DNA of 32,679 nucleotides from an uncultured Eubacteriales bacterium (GCA_900547315.1 URGI01000013.1:1-32679), one strand, 5' to 3'; counted from the first letter of the stretch, positions 7,201-14,615 are shown. Program-made: numbers and translations. The notes: generated by a model not told the origin, from the letters alone.

Positions 7201-8104
7201 AGGTGAAGTTGGAAAGCGGCTTGTTTGGGTCAAGTCTAAAAGCGGGGTCAGCCTTGTTGGCAGTGTTGAACTCGTCAATATAGCTGGTCGGATCGATAAT
7301 GAGGTCGCACCAGTAATCTCCGTTTTCGTCCTTTGTCACAGGTGTAAACTTGTAGGTACCTTCCTTAAGATACCTGAAGTAGGTTACCTTGCTGTAGCTC
7401 TTGGCATACTTCGGAATGTCATATGCGGAATCCTGAATACGAATTGCGACAGTACTGCCGGCAGACCTGGTAAAGGATCCAGCTATTGTCGGAGCCGCAG
7501 GAGCGGTCGCGCACCAGACATCAACAGTCTGCACACCGCCGTCAGGCAGCCACAGGCCAGTGGTTTCGGTGCCGGAAGCATTCTGGCCAGTAGCATTTGC
7601 ATCCCAAACCAGCTTGATGGTCGCGGTGCGGACAGTATTGCCGTCGGCATCGGTGTGGTAATGGGTCTTGCCCCAAACCTTATTCGGAGCCTTCACGCCG
7701 GTGGAAAGCAGGGTCTGAACATTGGTTATATTTGCAGTTGCAGTCCAGACGCCGCGGGCTGCATCATAAGCCATGTCATTATTGTACTTTACATAGCTGC
7801 CGAACCAGTTGTAGGTCTGGTCGGCATGGGTGTCATCAGCAGTGCAATGGAACTTAAACAGTTCCTTGATGCTATTGCTGCCGGAGGGCACCGCAGGCTG
7901 TTCCGGAGTCTCAGCGTCTTTTTCCTCGACGGGCGCTTCTTCCTCCGAAACAGGTTTTTTTACGGTCGATTCTTCTACGTCCGTTTCTTCCTGCACGGCC
8001 GGGGCTTCGTCAACGTCTGCATACGCCGCGGGTGCAAAGCTCACGACCATGCATATCAACAAAACCAAAGCCATTACACGGGAGAAACCTTTGTTTTTGC
8101 TCAT
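4241..8104 (-). CDS. Large secreted repeat protein with InlB-type and Ig-like domains and a wall-sorting-like tail
   Basis: A 1287-aa surface protein. The signal peptide (about residues 1-29) ends AYA-D; an acidic Pro/Glu linker follows (30-72). Two tandem modules of about 341 aa (73-413 and 414-755) each start 'PSGxNSxKELFKFHC' and end in an InlB B-repeat-like unit ('GATPAFNGTPTRTNYNFIGW'). Further Listeria-Bacteroides (InlB B) type repeats start near 756, 841, 918 and 1091, recognisable by 'NANGG...GWNT...YAQWK'. An Ig-like domain spans about 990-1090. The C-terminus has VVATGD, a hydrophobic helix (about 1255-1280) and RRKREE, the layout of a sortase substrate with a non-standard motif. 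ATG 8104 is preferred over an upstream ATG because GGAG precedes it and a signal peptide follows directly. Adhesion or host/glycan binding is inferred; the large module is not recognised. Confidence 0.88.
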   Translation of the reverse strand: MSKNKGFSRVMALVLLICMVVSFAPAAYADVDEAPAVQEETDVEESTVKKPVSEEEAPVEEKDAETPEQPAVPSGSNSIKELFKFHCTADDTHADQTYNWFGSYVKYNNDMAYDAARGVWTATANITNVQTLLSTGVKAPNKVWGKTHYHTDADGNTVRTATIKLVWDANATGQNASGTETTGLWLPDGGVQTVDVWCATAPAAPTIAGSFTRSAGSTVAIRIQDSAYDIPKYAKSYSKVTYFRYLKEGTYKFTPVTKDENGDYWCDLIIDPTSYIDEFNTANKADPAFRLDPNKPLSNFTYKMKYTGSKTDFKTDGSGWSMQSSSYDKTIGETAKTGKVAYVSQYYIVKYTDGVGGKAFADQTYYAAPNGATPAFNGTPTRTNYNFIGWDTTVADTVTGDVTYTAVWEIAEPVVPSGANSAKELFKFHCTVDDTHADQTYNWFGNYVKYNNDKTYDAERGVWTASANITNVQTLLSTGVKAPNKVWGKTHYHTDADGNTVRTATIKLIWNPDAVGQNASGTETTGLWLPDGGVQTVDVWCATAPAAPTIAALPRSTKSSTAIRVQNSTVPFDPKNTRDTVSSNVHYFRDLKEGTYEFTPVTKDENGDFWCTLKITDFAPYVTKFNTRNNNPTPAYRIDEELTTATFEWTLKYTGSKTDYKQDGSGWSIQSSSWAKGETSRTGKLLYVSQYYTVTYTDGINGTVFADQSYTVRLGKATPAFNGTPEREGYVFKGWAPTVAETVTGNVTYVAQWEAKGPNTLRYNANGGPDEEDVVTTDEASIVVKEDVPNYPGFDFKGWNTQANGKGTSYKAGDTVSFTAVHNEEEITLFAQWKSRPANTIYYNANGGEGGPVNNFSNAIYATVQTGVPTRVGYTFVCWNTESDGSGDSYKGGDKYYFTAVHNGEKVTLYAQWKANDYTLSRDSNGGDELADVTVTMGQPYGDAIVASPRAGYTEDGWFLIVDDTVRGTEIKADTEVAMPDNHRIFLKRSIAPVTVTVSEDITKDYDGEEIVLTASTEEYTGLRYAYQWYKDGEVLAGKNDKTLTLDGNVADSGVYTVKLTVTNAQDSGVITENDAVSTEAEVKVVVNKINNSLTYNYNGADEKDSTVETTESAITVDADKEITRKGYDFLGWNTKADGTGDSYKSGDELTFADNGNGGEAVTLYAQWKGKEYKLAFKIKEDPDFKEDVKLNFTSKTVVYGEKVGQFPYATRKDHILVWYDKDGKRVNSETVYLVEGDSTYTGVWTEYKPVVATGDSSNIALYAAAMFASVACIGAGVILLRRKREE

Positions 8105-8129
8105 AAAATCTACTCCATTCCTTTGGATT

Positions 8130-8155
8130 TTGGGGCATGTATACTTCTGCCCCAA
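8130..8155 (-). other. Stem-loop in the 5' leader of the surface-protein mRNA
   Basis: TTGGGGCA and TGCCCCAA (8130-8137 with 8148-8155) form an 8-bp stem between promoter and start codon. It could stabilise the long mRNA or control its translation; no known riboswitch is recognised. Confidence 0.5.
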
Positions 8156-8165
8156 GGTACAGGAT

Positions 8166-8194
8166 ATTTTACCATCACGCTATACCAGTGTCAA
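8166..8194 (-). promoter_or_regulatory. Strong promoter of the surface-protein gene
   Basis: On the minus strand, TTGACA (8189-8194) and TAAAAT (8166-8171) are separated by exactly 17 bp, about 60 bp before the ATG at 8104. Confidence 0.85.
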
Positions 8195-8312
8195 GCGGTG
8201 TGACCTGTCTTTTTATTATAATTTTTCTTAAGTTTTTCAATATATGGTATTCTGTGCAAGCGACAGTACTATATGTTGTGTTAATATTTGGAATTTGACC
8301 TAGTGTGTCAAT

Positions 8313-8340
8313 TTTACAGATTCTGTAACTGGTATATAAT
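8313..8340 (+). promoter_or_regulatory. Orphan plus-strand promoter
   Basis: TTTACA (8313-8318) and a consensus TATAAT (8335-8340) have a 16-bp spacer. No convincing gene follows; a terminator-like hairpin lies 54 bp downstream. Confidence 0.45.
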
Positions 8341-8346
8341 TTCCAT

Positions 8347-8425
8347 AGGATTTTCTGGATGGTTAAGCGAGTAAGGGACACATACAGCAGGAACAAAAAC
8401 GCAGTGGCGGCTTCCTGCGTTTTTG
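8347..8425 (+). ncRNA. Candidate small RNA (about 80 nt)
   Basis: The interval between the orphan promoter and the hairpin at 8394-8425 (stem CAAAAACGCAG/CTGCGTTTTTG, 10-nt loop, 3' U-rich arm) would give an 80-nt transcript. A 45-codon frame starts at ATG 8359, but its ribosome site would coincide with the predicted transcript start and it runs into repeat A, so coding is doubtful. No known RNA family is recognised. The gene-free stretch 8195-8608 otherwise holds repeat A copy 2 and a second hairpin. Confidence 0.3.
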
Positions 8426-8465
8426 GGACAAGTTCTTTCTTTTACCTACTGGCAGTAAATCAAGA

Positions 8466-8520
8466 CTGGCGACCCCTCAGTCAGCCTTACGGCTGACAGC
8501 TCCCCTAATAGGGGCGCCAA
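8466..8520 (+). repeat. Structured dispersed repeat A, copy 2
   Basis: CTGGCGACCCCTCAGTCAGC to AGGGGCGCCAA, with the inner stem changed to GTCAGCC/GGCTGAC. Both stem arms differ together from copy 1, a compensatory change that argues for selection or propagation as a folded structure. Confidence 0.85.
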
Positions 8521-8530
8521 GATAGTGCGC

Positions 8531-8566
8531 GACCACCCCATGCGGTGTGAACCGCATGGGGTGGTC
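8531..8566. terminator. Perfect 16-bp hairpin, probable terminator of the lipid kinase operon
   Basis: GACCACCCCATGCGGT (8531-8546) and its exact complement (8551-8566) enclose GTGA. It lies 42 bp downstream of the lipid kinase stop. There is no good T-run on either strand, so termination efficiency is uncertain. Confidence 0.55.
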
Positions 8567-8608
8567 ATTACACTATTATATATTATATTACACAACACGC
8601 GCCGCGCA

Positions 8609-9523
8609 TTATCCGCGGAGGTTCAGAAACCGCGGGATGACGCTGACGTGCGCCTTATCCATCACGCCGGAGGCCTCGCCATCCAGTGACCACTCAAGCT
8701 CCGGCGGATTCTCAATATCCAGCTCCTTTGCCTGAAACAGGTCGATATTCGGGCAGGAATAATCCTGCGACAGCAGGCCGCGGATTATCATATCCAGCTC
8801 CAGCATCGTCTTCGGCATCTTCACGAGCAGCACCTCGAACACGCCGTCCGCCGTGTCCACCATCGCCGCGGGCAGGGTTATCGTCCCCGCGACGGAGGTC
8901 GTATTGCAGATCGCGCCGAAGATATAATCGTCCTCATGCGTCACGCCGTCCGCCGTGACCTTCATGTGCAGCGGCTTTATCTTATACAGATCCTTTATCG
9001 CGTCGAGGATATACGCCGTATGGCCGAGGACGTTCTTCATGTTCTGATCCGTCGTATACGACAGCCACGAGAACGCGCCGAAAGCCGCGACATAGGTGAA
9101 ATGCCGCCCGCCGAAGCAGCCGATGTCATACCGCGTGGAATACCCCGAGGCGATGTGCTCCGCCGCCTCGATGATATCCGTGCTCAGCCCGTGCGATGCG
9201 GCGAAGTCGTTCGTGCTGCCGCAGGGGATGTAGCCCAGCGGCACGTCGATATTCGCAGTCGCAAGGCCGTGGATGACCTCGTTGAGCGTCCCGTCGCCGC
9301 CGGTGCAGCAGACCAGCTGATAATCCCGCCCAAAGCTCGCGGCGAAAGCCGTGCCGTCGCCCTTTTTGCCGGTTATCATCGTAGTGACCTTATAGCCCGC
9401 GTCCATCAGGACGCGGATTATCTGCGCAACATTGCGCAGCACCATGCGCTTGCCCGACACCGGATTTATTATCAGCAGCGCCGGTTTCAGATCTTTTCTT
9501 TCGGAATAATCAAGAGTATCCAT
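8609..9523 (-). CDS. Diacylglycerol kinase-family lipid kinase (YegS/DgkB-like)
   Basis: A 304-aa soluble or membrane-associated lipid kinase that would use ATP to phosphorylate diacylglycerol or a related lipid. The N-terminal NAD-kinase-like fold shows 'ALLIINPVSGKR' near residue 20, and the signature 'TGGDGTLNEVIHGLA' near 75-90 with 'IPCGSTNDFAASHG' near 105. The C-terminal beta-sandwich ends with 'NPPELEWSLDGEASG', as in DgkB/YegS. Length fits the family. GGAGG lies 5 nt before the ATG. It is 29 bp downstream of cdsA, so the two are probably one operon: one recycles diacylglycerol to phosphatidic acid and the other activates phosphatidic acid to CDP-diacylglycerol. Confidence 0.9.
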   Translation of the reverse strand: MDTLDYSERKDLKPALLIINPVSGKRMVLRNVAQIIRVLMDAGYKVTTMITGKKGDGTAFAASFGRDYQLVCCTGGDGTLNEVIHGLATANIDVPLGYIPCGSTNDFAASHGLSTDIIEAAEHIASGYSTRYDIGCFGGRHFTYVAAFGAFSWLSYTTDQNMKNVLGHTAYILDAIKDLYKIKPLHMKVTADGVTHEDDYIFGAICNTTSVAGTITLPAAMVDTADGVFEVLLVKMPKTMLELDMIIRGLLSQDYSCPNIDLFQAKELDIENPPELEWSLDGEASGVMDKAHVSVIPRFLNLRG

Positions 9524-9552
9524 GGGAACCTCCGTGGTATGATACGCTCAGA

Positions 9553-10371
9553 TCAGGCTATTATCCCGGCAACGGTAAGGCAGAGGTACGCGGTCGGGAT
9601 GGAGAAAAGCAGGCTGTCGGCACGGTCGAACATGCCGCCGTGGCCGGGGATAAGATTCGAGAAGTCCTTTACGCCGATCATGCGCTTTACGAGCGATTCG
9701 GCGAGGTCGCCGATCTGCCCCATCGTGGACGCGAGAAGCGCGGTGACAACGCAGAGCCAGAACGGGATCGGCAGCCAGAGCTGCGACAGGTAATACAAGA
9801 TGACGCCGGTAACGACGGACGAGATCGCGCCGCAGATGCAGCCCTCGACGGTCTTGTTCGGGGAGACGGAGGGGGCGATCTTATGCTTGCCGAAGCGCTT
9901 GCCGCCGAAGAGGGCAAAGCTGTCGCACACCCAGGTGGACAGGCAGGCGACCGCGAGCGTCTGGAGCCAGATGTCGCTGACGCAGATGACCATTATCATC
10001 GAGAACTGGAAGCAGGGATACGCAAGGCCGAACACCGTACCGAGCGCGCCCTTGCCGGCCACGTCCTTCCGGAGTATGCCCGAGAACAGCGCAAAATACA
10101 CAGCGCAGGCGAAGAGCACCATGTACCAGAACAGGCCGATCTCGACGCCGGTGAAGCGGTCGATCAGGGTCAGCGCCGCCTGGGCGGCGAGGTAGACGTA
10201 CATGACGCCGGCCGCGCAGCCGACCTCAAGCTTTTCAAGGTTGCGGCTGAGCTCGTACGCGCAGAGGATGCCGGCCGCGGCGAAAAAGATGACGCGGGTC
10301 ACCGGTGAGAGGAAGACGCAGGCGAGCGTGATGCTGATGAGCACCACGGCGGAAATTACTCGTGTTTTCAA
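9553..10371 (-). CDS. cdsA: Phosphatidate cytidylyltransferase
   Basis: A 272-aa integral membrane enzyme that makes CDP-diacylglycerol from phosphatidic acid and CTP, the branch point for phosphatidylglycerol and cardiolipin. Hydrophobic helices fill most of the sequence. The CDS family signature is clear near the C-terminus: 'SLVKRMIGVKDFSNLIPGHG' followed by GMFDRAD, including the metal-binding Asp residues. 'FGKHKIAPSVSPNKTVEG' is the other conserved block. The start is TTG at 10371, supported by AGAGGG 8 nt upstream; no suitable ATG is near. In many Firmicutes cdsA sits in the uppS-dxr-rseP cluster; here it sits between a HerA-like ATPase and a lipid kinase. Confidence 0.93.
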   Translation of the reverse strand: MKTRVISAVVLISITLACVFLSPVTRVIFFAAAGILCAYELSRNLEKLEVGCAAGVMYVYLAAQAALTLIDRFTGVEIGLFWYMVLFACAVYFALFSGILRKDVAGKGALGTVFGLAYPCFQFSMIMVICVSDIWLQTLAVACLSTWVCDSFALFGGKRFGKHKIAPSVSPNKTVEGCICGAISSVVTGVILYYLSQLWLPIPFWLCVVTALLASTMGQIGDLAESLVKRMIGVKDFSNLIPGHGGMFDRADSLLFSIPTAYLCLTVAGIIA

Positions 10372-10509
10372 AAACTTATCCCTCTTTCTGATCGTTTGCG
10401 GGAGTCCTTAAGCTAATCTTAAGATATCATATTATCCGCGCCCACTCAATATACGCCTTACGGTTTCTGTTCGATTTTTGGGCGTTGAGCGGTGTTTTTA
10501 ACAACTTCT

Positions 10510-12171
10510 TCACTTTTTATTGCCGAACAGGCCGCGCACGATGGCGCTGGAGCCGGAGCGCATGACGGAGCTGAGCGCGTTATTCGCGGCGCGCTTGGCG
10601 ATGGTCTTGCCGCTGGTCTGCTTGCCGCCGAGGATGGAGTTGACAAGATTCGTGCTGACCGAGCGCGCAACGGAGGACGCCGCGTTCGTGACGGCGCGCT
10701 GCGCGGTCTTGCGGCGCTTCTCGGCTTCCTTCTCCGCCTCGCGCTGCGCCGCGGCCTCGGCCTTCTGCTTCGCCTTCTCGGCTGCGGCCTCCTCGCGGAG
10801 CCTCGCCTTTTCGGCAGCCGCCTCTTCCTTCTGGCGCTGCTTCTCCGCCGCGGCCTCCTCGGCCTCCTGACGGCGGCGCTCCTCCAGCTCGGCGTTCGCC
10901 TGCATGAGTATCTCATATGCGGACTCGCGGTCGACGCCGTCGCGGTATTTCAGCTCAAACTCGTCCGCGAGGATGAGCTGCTGCATTCTCGCGCTGTCGG
11001 CAGGCCCCATAAGGCTCTGCGGCGGGAGGATCTTCGCGCGCTCGACGACGCCGGGGACGCCGTCGGCGTCCAGAAAACTGACCAGCGCCTCGCCGACGCC
11101 AAGCTCCATGAGCGTCTGCTCGGTGTCGAACGCGGGGTTCACGCGGAACGCGCGGGCGGCGGCGCGGACGGACTTCTGCTCTGCCGGAGTGTAGGCGCGC
11201 AGGGCGTGCTGCACGCGGTTCGAGAGCTGCGCGAGCACATCGTCCGGAATGTCGGACGGCGACTGCGTGACGAAATACACGCCGACGCCCTTGGAGCGGA
11301 TGAGCTTCACGACCTGCACGATCTTCTGCACCAGCGCCTTCGGCGCGTCGGAGAACAGCAGGTGCGCCTCGTCGAAGAAGAATATCATGCGCGGCTTTTC
11401 GAGATCGCCGACCTCGGGCAGCCGCTCGAACAGCTCCGTCAGCATCCAGAGCAGGAAGGTGCCGTACACCTTGGGGCTCTGGATAAGCCGCGCGCTGCTG
11501 AGAATGTTTATATAGCCGCGGCCGTCGGCGTCGGTGCGCATCCAGTCGCGGATGTCAAGCGCGGGCTCGCCGAAGAATATCTCGCCGCCCTCGTCCTCAA
11601 AAGCCAGCAGCGCGCGCTGTATCGCGCCGATGCTCGCGGCGGAGACGTTGCCGTACTGCGTGGTGAATTCCGCGCGGTTGTCGCCCACGAACTGGAGCAT
11701 GGCGCGCAGATCCTTCATGTCGAGCAGGAGCAGGCCGTGCTCGTCGGCGACCTTGAAGACGATATTCAGCACACCGGCCTGCACATCGGTCAGCCCCAGC
11801 AGGCGCGCCAGCAGCACCGGCCCCATGTCGGATATCGTGACGCGGACGGGGTGCCCCTGCTCGCCGAAGATATCCCAGAAGCGGGTCGGGTAGGACTTGT
11901 ACTCGAAGCCCTCGATGCCGAAGCGCTCGATGCGGCCGCGCATATCCGCGGAGTCCGCGCCGGGCACACACATACCGCTGACGTCACCCTTGACGTCGGC
12001 CATGAACACCGGCACGCCCATGTCGGAGAAGGACTCAGCCATCACCTTCATGGTTATCGTTTTGCCGGTGCCGGTCGCGCCGGCGATGAGTCCGTGGCGG
12101 TTTGCCATATTGGGCAGCAGGAAAAGGTTCTTGTCCGACTGCGCGAGCCATATCTTTTTATCTTTGTACAT
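10510..12171 (-). CDS. HerA-like ATPase, DUF853 family (YjgR-type)
   Basis: A 553-aa P-loop ATPase. Walker A is 'AGATGTGKTITMKVMAESF' near residue 30, followed by 'VPVFMADVKGDVSGM'. Walker B with its acidic pair is 'RMIFFFDEAHLLF' in the middle third, then 'SKGVGVYFVTQSPSDIPDDV', as in the FtsK/HerA superfamily. After about residue 430 there is a long Ala/Glu/Lys/Arg coiled coil with repeated AAAEK units, then a Ser/Gly/Ala-rich tail ending 'IVRGLFGNKK', typical of DUF853. The family's cellular role is poorly defined. The start at 12171 has AGGGG eight bases upstream; an open frame continues further 5' but only mirrors rsmI. Expressed divergently from rsmI. Confidence 0.88.
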   Translation of the reverse strand: MYKDKKIWLAQSDKNLFLLPNMANRHGLIAGATGTGKTITMKVMAESFSDMGVPVFMADVKGDVSGMCVPGADSADMRGRIERFGIEGFEYKSYPTRFWDIFGEQGHPVRVTISDMGPVLLARLLGLTDVQAGVLNIVFKVADEHGLLLLDMKDLRAMLQFVGDNRAEFTTQYGNVSAASIGAIQRALLAFEDEGGEIFFGEPALDIRDWMRTDADGRGYINILSSARLIQSPKVYGTFLLWMLTELFERLPEVGDLEKPRMIFFFDEAHLLFSDAPKALVQKIVQVVKLIRSKGVGVYFVTQSPSDIPDDVLAQLSNRVQHALRAYTPAEQKSVRAAARAFRVNPAFDTEQTLMELGVGEALVSFLDADGVPGVVERAKILPPQSLMGPADSARMQQLILADEFELKYRDGVDRESAYEILMQANAELEERRRQEAEEAAAEKQRQKEEAAAEKARLREEAAAEKAKQKAEAAAQREAEKEAEKRRKTAQRAVTNAASSVARSVSTNLVNSILGGKQTSGKTIAKRAANNALSSVMRSGSSAIVRGLFGNKK

Positions 12172-12229
12172 GCTTCTACCCCTGTTTATGTTTTCGCCCG
12201 ATTCGGGCGGATCAAATCTTAATATTCTT

Positions 12230-12258
12230 AATATATCATACCCGCCGCACGGCGGCAA
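12230..12258 (-). promoter_or_regulatory. Promoter of the DUF853 ATPase gene
   Basis: Minus-strand TTGCCG (12253-12258) and TATATT (12230-12235) have a 17-bp spacer. A near-palindrome CGCCCGATTCGGGCG lies in the leader at about 12195-12209. Confidence 0.5.
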
Positions 12259-12273
12259 GTGTATTTTCGTCTC

Positions 12274-12302
12274 TTGCCAGAGCGGCGCGGATGGGATATA
12301 AT
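12274..12302 (+). promoter_or_regulatory. Promoter of rsmI
   Basis: TTGCCA (12274-12279) and a consensus TATAAT (12297-12302) are 17 bp apart. The predicted transcript start (about 12309) leaves the ATG at 12316 almost leaderless, supporting the ATG at 12337 as the true start. Confidence 0.75.
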
Positions 12303-12336
12303 ATGTTGAATAAATATGACACAGAGGATGAGACAT

Positions 12337-13212
12337 ATGGACGAGCAGAAAACCGGAACACTTTACATCGTGGCTACGCCTATCGGCAATTCGCGCGACA
12401 TGTCCCCGCGCGGGGTGCAGATACTGACCGACGTGGACATCATCGCCGCCGAGGATACGCGGCGCTCGATGGTGCTGCTCGGCAAGCTTGAGATACGCAA
12501 CAAGCTCGTGTCGAACCACAAGTTCAACGAATACGGCAAGGCCAAGTATTTTATAAACGAGATGAAGGCCGGAAAGAGCGTCGCCGTCATCACCGACGCG
12601 GGCACGCCCTGCATCTCCGACCCCGGCAACGAGCTTATCAAGGCGGCAGTCGAGGAAGGGATACGCGTCGTCGGCGTCCCCGGCTGCTGCGCGGCGGTGA
12701 ATGCGCTGGCGATATCGGGCTTCGACCTGTCGAGCTTCCTGTTCTACGGATTTTTCCCGCGCGAGAACGCCGACCGGCGCAAGCTGCTTGAAAAAATGCG
12801 CGGCGCGGACACGAGGACCTTTGCGTTTTACGAGAGTCCGAAGCGCATAATGGAGCTGGTGGACTTTCTGATAGAGTCCGAGGCGAAGCTGCGGCTGTGC
12901 CTCTGCAACGACATGACAAAGCTGCACGAGATGAGCTTCCGCGGCACGCCCACGCAGGTCAAGGAGCAGCTTCTGGCCAAGGGCAATTATGACAAGGGCG
13001 AGTACGCCATCGTCGCCGAAGTCGAGCCGGAGTATCAGTTCACGAAGGTGGAGCACACGGTCAGCGCCGAGGCGATGCTGGTGGACGCGATGATATCCGG
13101 CGGCGTAAGCGGCCGCGACGCGATCGCCGCCGTCCTCGCCGACCCGAATAATTCCTACAGCAAAAACGAGCTGAAGGCTGCCGCGCTGAATCTCAAACGC
13201 ATGTTTGAGTGA
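12337..13212 (+). CDS. rsmI: 16S rRNA (cytidine-1402-2'-O)-methyltransferase
   Basis: A 291-aa tetrapyrrole-methylase-fold enzyme that 2'-O-methylates C1402 in the decoding centre of 16S rRNA using SAM. Conserved blocks are 'TLYIVATPIGNSRDMSPRG' at the N-terminus, 'DIIAAEDTRRS' near residue 40, 'VITDAGTPCISDPG' near 85-100 (SAM site), 'GVPGCCAAVNALAISGF' near 115 and 'TFAFYESPKRI' near 165. Length fits the family. Three in-frame ATGs occur within 22 bp; 12337 is chosen because AGAGGA (12322-12327) precedes it at a workable distance, whereas the first has no ribosome site. The gene is alone on its strand with its own promoter. Confidence 0.93.
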   Translation: MDEQKTGTLYIVATPIGNSRDMSPRGVQILTDVDIIAAEDTRRSMVLLGKLEIRNKLVSNHKFNEYGKAKYFINEMKAGKSVAVITDAGTPCISDPGNELIKAAVEEGIRVVGVPGCCAAVNALAISGFDLSSFLFYGFFPRENADRRKLLEKMRGADTRTFAFYESPKRIMELVDFLIESEAKLRLCLCNDMTKLHEMSFRGTPTQVKEQLLAKGNYDKGEYAIVAEVEPEYQFTKVEHTVSAEAMLVDAMISGGVSGRDAIAAVLADPNNSYSKNELKAAALNLKRMFE

Positions 13213-13319
13213 GGCTGCGGGGGACAGGTATATTAATTAGGGCGCATGCTTTCTTTTGTCCCCTGCTCTAATCTCAACTCTGGAGCCGTGGTGAAAAGAA
13301 CAAACATGTCAAAACAACC

Positions 13320-13442
13320 TGTCATTCCGAGGAGCGAAGCGACGTGGGAATCCGTTTCTTTTTATGGCGGCAGTATGTTTTCGTGCGGCGTTATTGGACG
13401 CGGATTGCCACAGCCAGTTTGCGAACTGGCTTCGCAATGACA
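13320..13442 (+). repeat. 123-bp MITE-like element
   Basis: The element starts TGTCATTCCGAGGAGCGAAG and ends GCTTCGCAATGACA. Its ends are imperfect inverted repeats (TGTCATT.CGA outermost, GTGG.AATCCG further in). An internal 8-bp hairpin AGCCAGTT/AACTGGCT lies at 13413-13432. It has no coding capacity. It sits with repeat A copy 3 in the gene-free stretch 13213-13604, which shows no other recognisable gene. This type of TGTCATT...GTGGCAATC repeat is, to my knowledge, common between genes of gut Clostridia. Confidence 0.75.
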
Positions 13443-13492
13443 ATCTTTTCTTTACTCTGCTCGTTCTTTTCTACTCTGCTCTAATCCAAACG

Positions 13493-13549
13493 CTGGCGAC
13501 CCCTCAGTCACGGCTAACGCCGTGCCAGCTCCCCTAAGAGGGGCGCCAA
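13493..13549 (+). repeat. Structured dispersed repeat A, copy 3
   Basis: CTGGCGACCCCTCAGTCACG to AGGGGCGCCAA, with the inner stem now CACGGC/GCCGTG. The outer arms are identical to copies 1 and 2 while the inner stem has changed on both sides. Confidence 0.85.
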
Positions 13550-13604
13550 GGGTGCGGTGCGCCGATACATCCGCCCAATTTCTCCGCATTATCAGGAGGT
13601 AACA

Positions 13605-14522
13605 ATGCCGAACATCAGCGATATTCTTGCCGCGGCGCTGCCGGAGTTCGGCAAGGCCGTATTCAGCCAGCCGACGGACAAGGCCGCCGCGACCGCCCCT
13701 GCCCCCGCCGCGCACAACCGCGAAAAGAAATATCTTCTTGCGGAGGGCGAGTGCATCCCCGCGCTCGTCGATCTCGGCGTGTTCACCGCCGACTACAAGA
13801 TCCTCCGCGACAAGTACGACAAATACAAGCAGATAAACCGCTTCATCGAGCTTATCGACGACGCGGTCGGTTCCTCCGGCCTCGAAGAGATGACCATCCT
13901 CGACTTCGGCTGCGGGAAATCCTATCTCACCTTCATATTATATTATTACCTCGTCGAGAAGCGCGGTATGCGCGCGCACATCATCGGCTACGATCTGAAG
14001 GCCGACGTCGTGGAGCGCTGCAACGGCATCGCCGCGAAGTACGGCTACTCCGGTCTTGAGTTCCACGTCGCCGACGTGACGCGCGACACGCTCTACGACC
14101 GGCATATCGACATGGTCGTGACGCTGCACGCCTGCGACATTGCCACCGACTACGCCCTGCACTACGCGCTGCAGCACGACGTGAGGTACATTTTCTCCGT
14201 CCCCTGCTGCCAGCATGAGATAAACGCGCAGATAAAAAAGGGCGGCGAACTGGACATTTTCCTGCGCCACGGGATAATAAAGGAGCGCATGTCCGCGCTG
14301 CTGACCGACTCCATCCGCGCCGCGGTGCTGGAGGACATGGGCTACGAGGTGGACATGATAGAGTTCATCGACTTTGCCCACTCGCCGAAGAACATCATGC
14401 TCCGCTGCACCCGCAAGCGCGCGCCATATCGCCGCGGCACTCCGCGCATAGACGAGGCGCGGGCGCTTGCCGAGCGCTACGGCTTCAGGCAGACGCTGCT
14501 GGAGCTGATAAAGCAGGACTGA
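13605..14522 (+). CDS. Class I SAM-dependent methyltransferase (Methyltransf_32-like)
   Basis: A 305-aa soluble protein with a Rossmann methyltransferase core. Motif I is 'MTILDFGCGKSYLTFILYYY' near residue 105, followed by 'AHIIGYDLKADVVERC' (acidic residue after strand 2) and 'LEFHVADVTRD'. The motif IV region is 'IDMVVTLHACDIATDYALHY', and 'FSVPCCQHEINAQIK' follows. This arrangement, with 'LHACD' and 'VPCCQHE', matches the family of predicted RNA methyltransferases related to Methyltransf_32 and vertebrate GSTCD. The first 60 residues are Ala/Pro-rich and variable. AGGAGGT lies four bases before the ATG at 13605; an upstream frame extension is non-coding repeat flank. The substrate is unknown. 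Confidence 0.82.
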   Translation: MPNISDILAAALPEFGKAVFSQPTDKAAATAPAPAAHNREKKYLLAEGECIPALVDLGVFTADYKILRDKYDKYKQINRFIELIDDAVGSSGLEEMTILDFGCGKSYLTFILYYYLVEKRGMRAHIIGYDLKADVVERCNGIAAKYGYSGLEFHVADVTRDTLYDRHIDMVVTLHACDIATDYALHYALQHDVRYIFSVPCCQHEINAQIKKGGELDIFLRHGIIKERMSALLTDSIRAAVLEDMGYEVDMIEFIDFAHSPKNIMLRCTRKRAPYRRGTPRIDEARALAERYGFRQTLLELIKQD

Positions 14523-14576
14523 CAACATAACGCAATTCTCTCCCTCAGTCGGCACCTCGCAGCTGCGTTTATACAA

Positions 14577-14612
14577 AAAATTATCGCCCCGTTTGGGGCG
14601 ATAATTTTATTT
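14577..14612. terminator. Bidirectional terminator between converging genes
   Basis: A 14-bp stem (14577-14590 with 14595-14608) has the loop GTTT, with an A-tract before it and T-rich sequence after. It serves the methyltransferase on plus and the thiolation gene on minus. Confidence 0.9.
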
Positions 14613-14615
14613 TTC

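Noticed and set aside
4148..8203. Long plus-strand frames (677 and 618 aa) opposite the surface protein
   Set aside because: They lie entirely antisense to a gene with promoter, signal peptide, repeat domains and terminator. Their apparent internal repeats only copy the repeats of the real gene.
8175..8396. 73-aa minus-strand frame upstream of the surface-protein gene
   Set aside because: It covers the promoter and an AT-rich stretch, has no ribosome site and no recognisable domain.
12172..13056. Upstream extension of the DUF853 ATPase frame
   Set aside because: It overlaps rsmI in antisense and has no family similarity; a ribosome site and promoter fit the start at 12171.
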